Below are positions 13,211 to 14,164 of a stretch of 14,164 nt of DNA, in pieces. The notes under the pieces are model-generated. The model saw only the letters and a list, made by a program, of their open reading frames with translations. It was not told the DNA's origin and made no database searches. A program made the translations under genes and the position numbers. The stretch's first letter is position 1; each line of letters opens with the position of its first letter. This stretch comes from Gammaproteobacteria bacterium (GTDB lineage Bacteria; Pseudomonadota; Gammaproteobacteria; Eutrophobiales; Eutrophobiaceae), in contig JABHFC010000121.1 of assembly GCA_018676275.1 (NCBI GenBank), forward strand, positions 1 through 14,164, given 5' to 3'.

Positions 13211-14164
13211 TTAGTTTCCCTGTTTTGTCTTACTTACTTCCCCGCCTTGAATTTTCCACTCCTTCAGCAGTCCTGTGTCGGTATCGTATACGAGGATGCG
13301 GTGGTTATTGGTGTCAGTAATGAGGACACGCCTGCCAAGTACGGCGATACCACCGGGTTCGTTCAGTTCGGGTGTAATCTCGGTGCCTCGAGCTGGTTTG
13401 CCGCTACCGGCGAGGGTGTCAGTGACACGTGCCTCGAGATCAAGTTTTTTCAGTTTATGGTTGTATGTATCAGCAATTAAAACCGTATTTGAATCGAGCA
13501 CTGCAACCCCGGTGACATGCTGCAACTGCGTTCTCTTGAATGAACCATCCCGGTCCCCGAAATCAAATAGTCCGGTTCCGACCAGGGTTTCCACTCGTTC
13601 TTTTTTCAGATCTATGCGACGAATCGCCGAGTCTTCTGCATCGGCAACATAGAGCGAGTCAGCAAACAGACTTAGACCGCTGGGCTGACTGAACTCAGCT
13701 TTCCGTAACGAACCGTCGTCAATGCCTTCCCGACCACTGCCGGCATAAGGGCTCAGCTTCCCTGTCGTTATGTTCAGGCGCCAGATTTGGTGATTGCCAG
13801 CCATCGCAATGTATAGCCATGGCGCTCGCAATGCCAGATCCCAGGGTGAGCGTAAACCTGTCTTCAGGGCTTCAAATTCACCACGTCGTGCCAGTTCCAC
13901 CTGACCGTTTCCGGCAACCGTACGTACGCTGTTATGAGTAAAATCGATAAAACGGATCAGGTGATTACCAGTATCGGCTACATAGAGTCCGTTGCTCGCG
14001 AAAGTGAGGCCTTGTGGTGCAAAAAATTGCGCACTATCAATTCCGCCGTCTCGTGCACCAGGCTCTCCGGTACCGTAAATATGCATAATCTCACCGTCAT
14101 GATTTGTTATTACAATCCGGTTATGCAATGAATCGCTTATCGCCACCTGGTTTTCAGAGACGGC
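13211..14164 (-). CDS. NHL-repeat beta-propeller protein (N-terminus cut by window edge)
   Basis: The minus-strand frame is open to the right edge (317 residues shown), so the true start lies outside; the GTG at 14146 is an internal Val codon. At least five NHL repeats are visible: PQGLTFASNGLYVADTGNH, then PWDLALRAPWLYIAMAGNH, PSGLSLFADSLYVADAEDS, VTGVAVLDSNTVLIADTYNH and PGGIAVLGRRVLITDTNNH. Another blade begins at the cut (AISDSLHNRIVITNHDGEI). Together they would close a six-bladed propeller. The layout, with GEPGARDGGIDSAQFFAPQGL, resembles NHLRC2-type proteins, which carry an N-terminal thioredoxin-like domain; that domain would lie beyond the window, so this is a prediction. The function is unknown. 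The gene looks more GC-rich than its neighbours. Confidence 0.85.
   Translation of the reverse strand, partial: AVSENQVAISDSLHNRIVITNHDGEIMHIYGTGEPGARDGGIDSAQFFAPQGLTFASNGLYVADTGNHLIRFIDFTHNSVRTVAGNGQVELARRGEFEALKTGLRSPWDLALRAPWLYIAMAGNHQIWRLNITTGKLSPYAGSGREGIDDGSLRKAEFSQPSGLSLFADSLYVADAEDSAIRRIDLKKERVETLVGTGLFDFGDRDGSFKRTQLQHVTGVAVLDSNTVLIADTYNHKLKKLDLEARVTDTLAGSGKPARGTEITPELNEPGGIAVLGRRVLITDTNNHRILVYDTDTGLLKEWKIQGGEVSKTKQGN

Noticed and set aside
13247..13652. Plus-strand frames of 77 and 125 codons opposite the NHL gene
   Set aside because: They run antisense to recognisable NHL repeats and arise from the higher GC content.

Overview
This looks like chromosomal DNA from a gammaproteobacterium. 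The AroG-type DAHP synthase, HinT, PdxH, NhaA, SirB2, DUF4404, Zur and ZnuACB proteins all read as gammaproteobacterial versions. The DNA is moderately AT-rich. There is no phage, transposon, CRISPR or tRNA/rRNA signal, so this is housekeeping and metal-homeostasis territory rather than an island. Genus cannot be assigned from the sequence alone.

Layout. (1) Positions 1-1574, minus strand: a response regulator (receiver, two PAS-like regions, LuxR-type HTH) that runs off the left edge, preceded by a TusA-family sulfur carrier. (2) 1822-4815, plus strand: a compact zinc-uptake operon zur-znuA-znuC-znuB. A near-perfect Zur box overlaps an extended -10 promoter, so the operon is probably autorepressed by zinc-loaded Zur. 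(3) 4828-6256, minus strand: aroG (Phe-type DAHP synthase) and hinT, convergent with znuB. (4) 6377-7903, plus strand: a MerR-family metal sensor with its own long-spacer promoter and operator, followed 11 bases later by a DUF318/SO_0444-type metal-efflux permease. (5) 8037-9236: nhaA Na+/H+ antiporter, tail to tail with an endonuclease/exonuclease/phosphatase-fold enzyme (9239-10099, minus). (6) 10232-11538: an unrecognised exported protein, a DUF4404 protein (minus) and SirB2. (7) 11543-13170, plus strand: pdxH, a periplasmic cyclophilin and a DUF962/Mpo1-like membrane protein, ending at a GC-rich hairpin. (8) 13211-14164, minus strand: the C-terminal beta-propeller part of an NHL-repeat protein that runs off the right edge.

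The most coherent biological theme is transition-metal balance. A Zur-controlled importer and a MerR-controlled exporter lie about 1.6 kb apart, separated only by hinT-aroG. The import side has a substrate-binding protein lacking one conserved histidine ligand. The export side has a sensor whose metal-site residues mix copper-type and zinc-type features. I did not find a clearly new multigene system. The points most worth checking are these metal-specificity questions, the unknown exported protein at 10232-10744 and the multidomain response regulator at the left edge.
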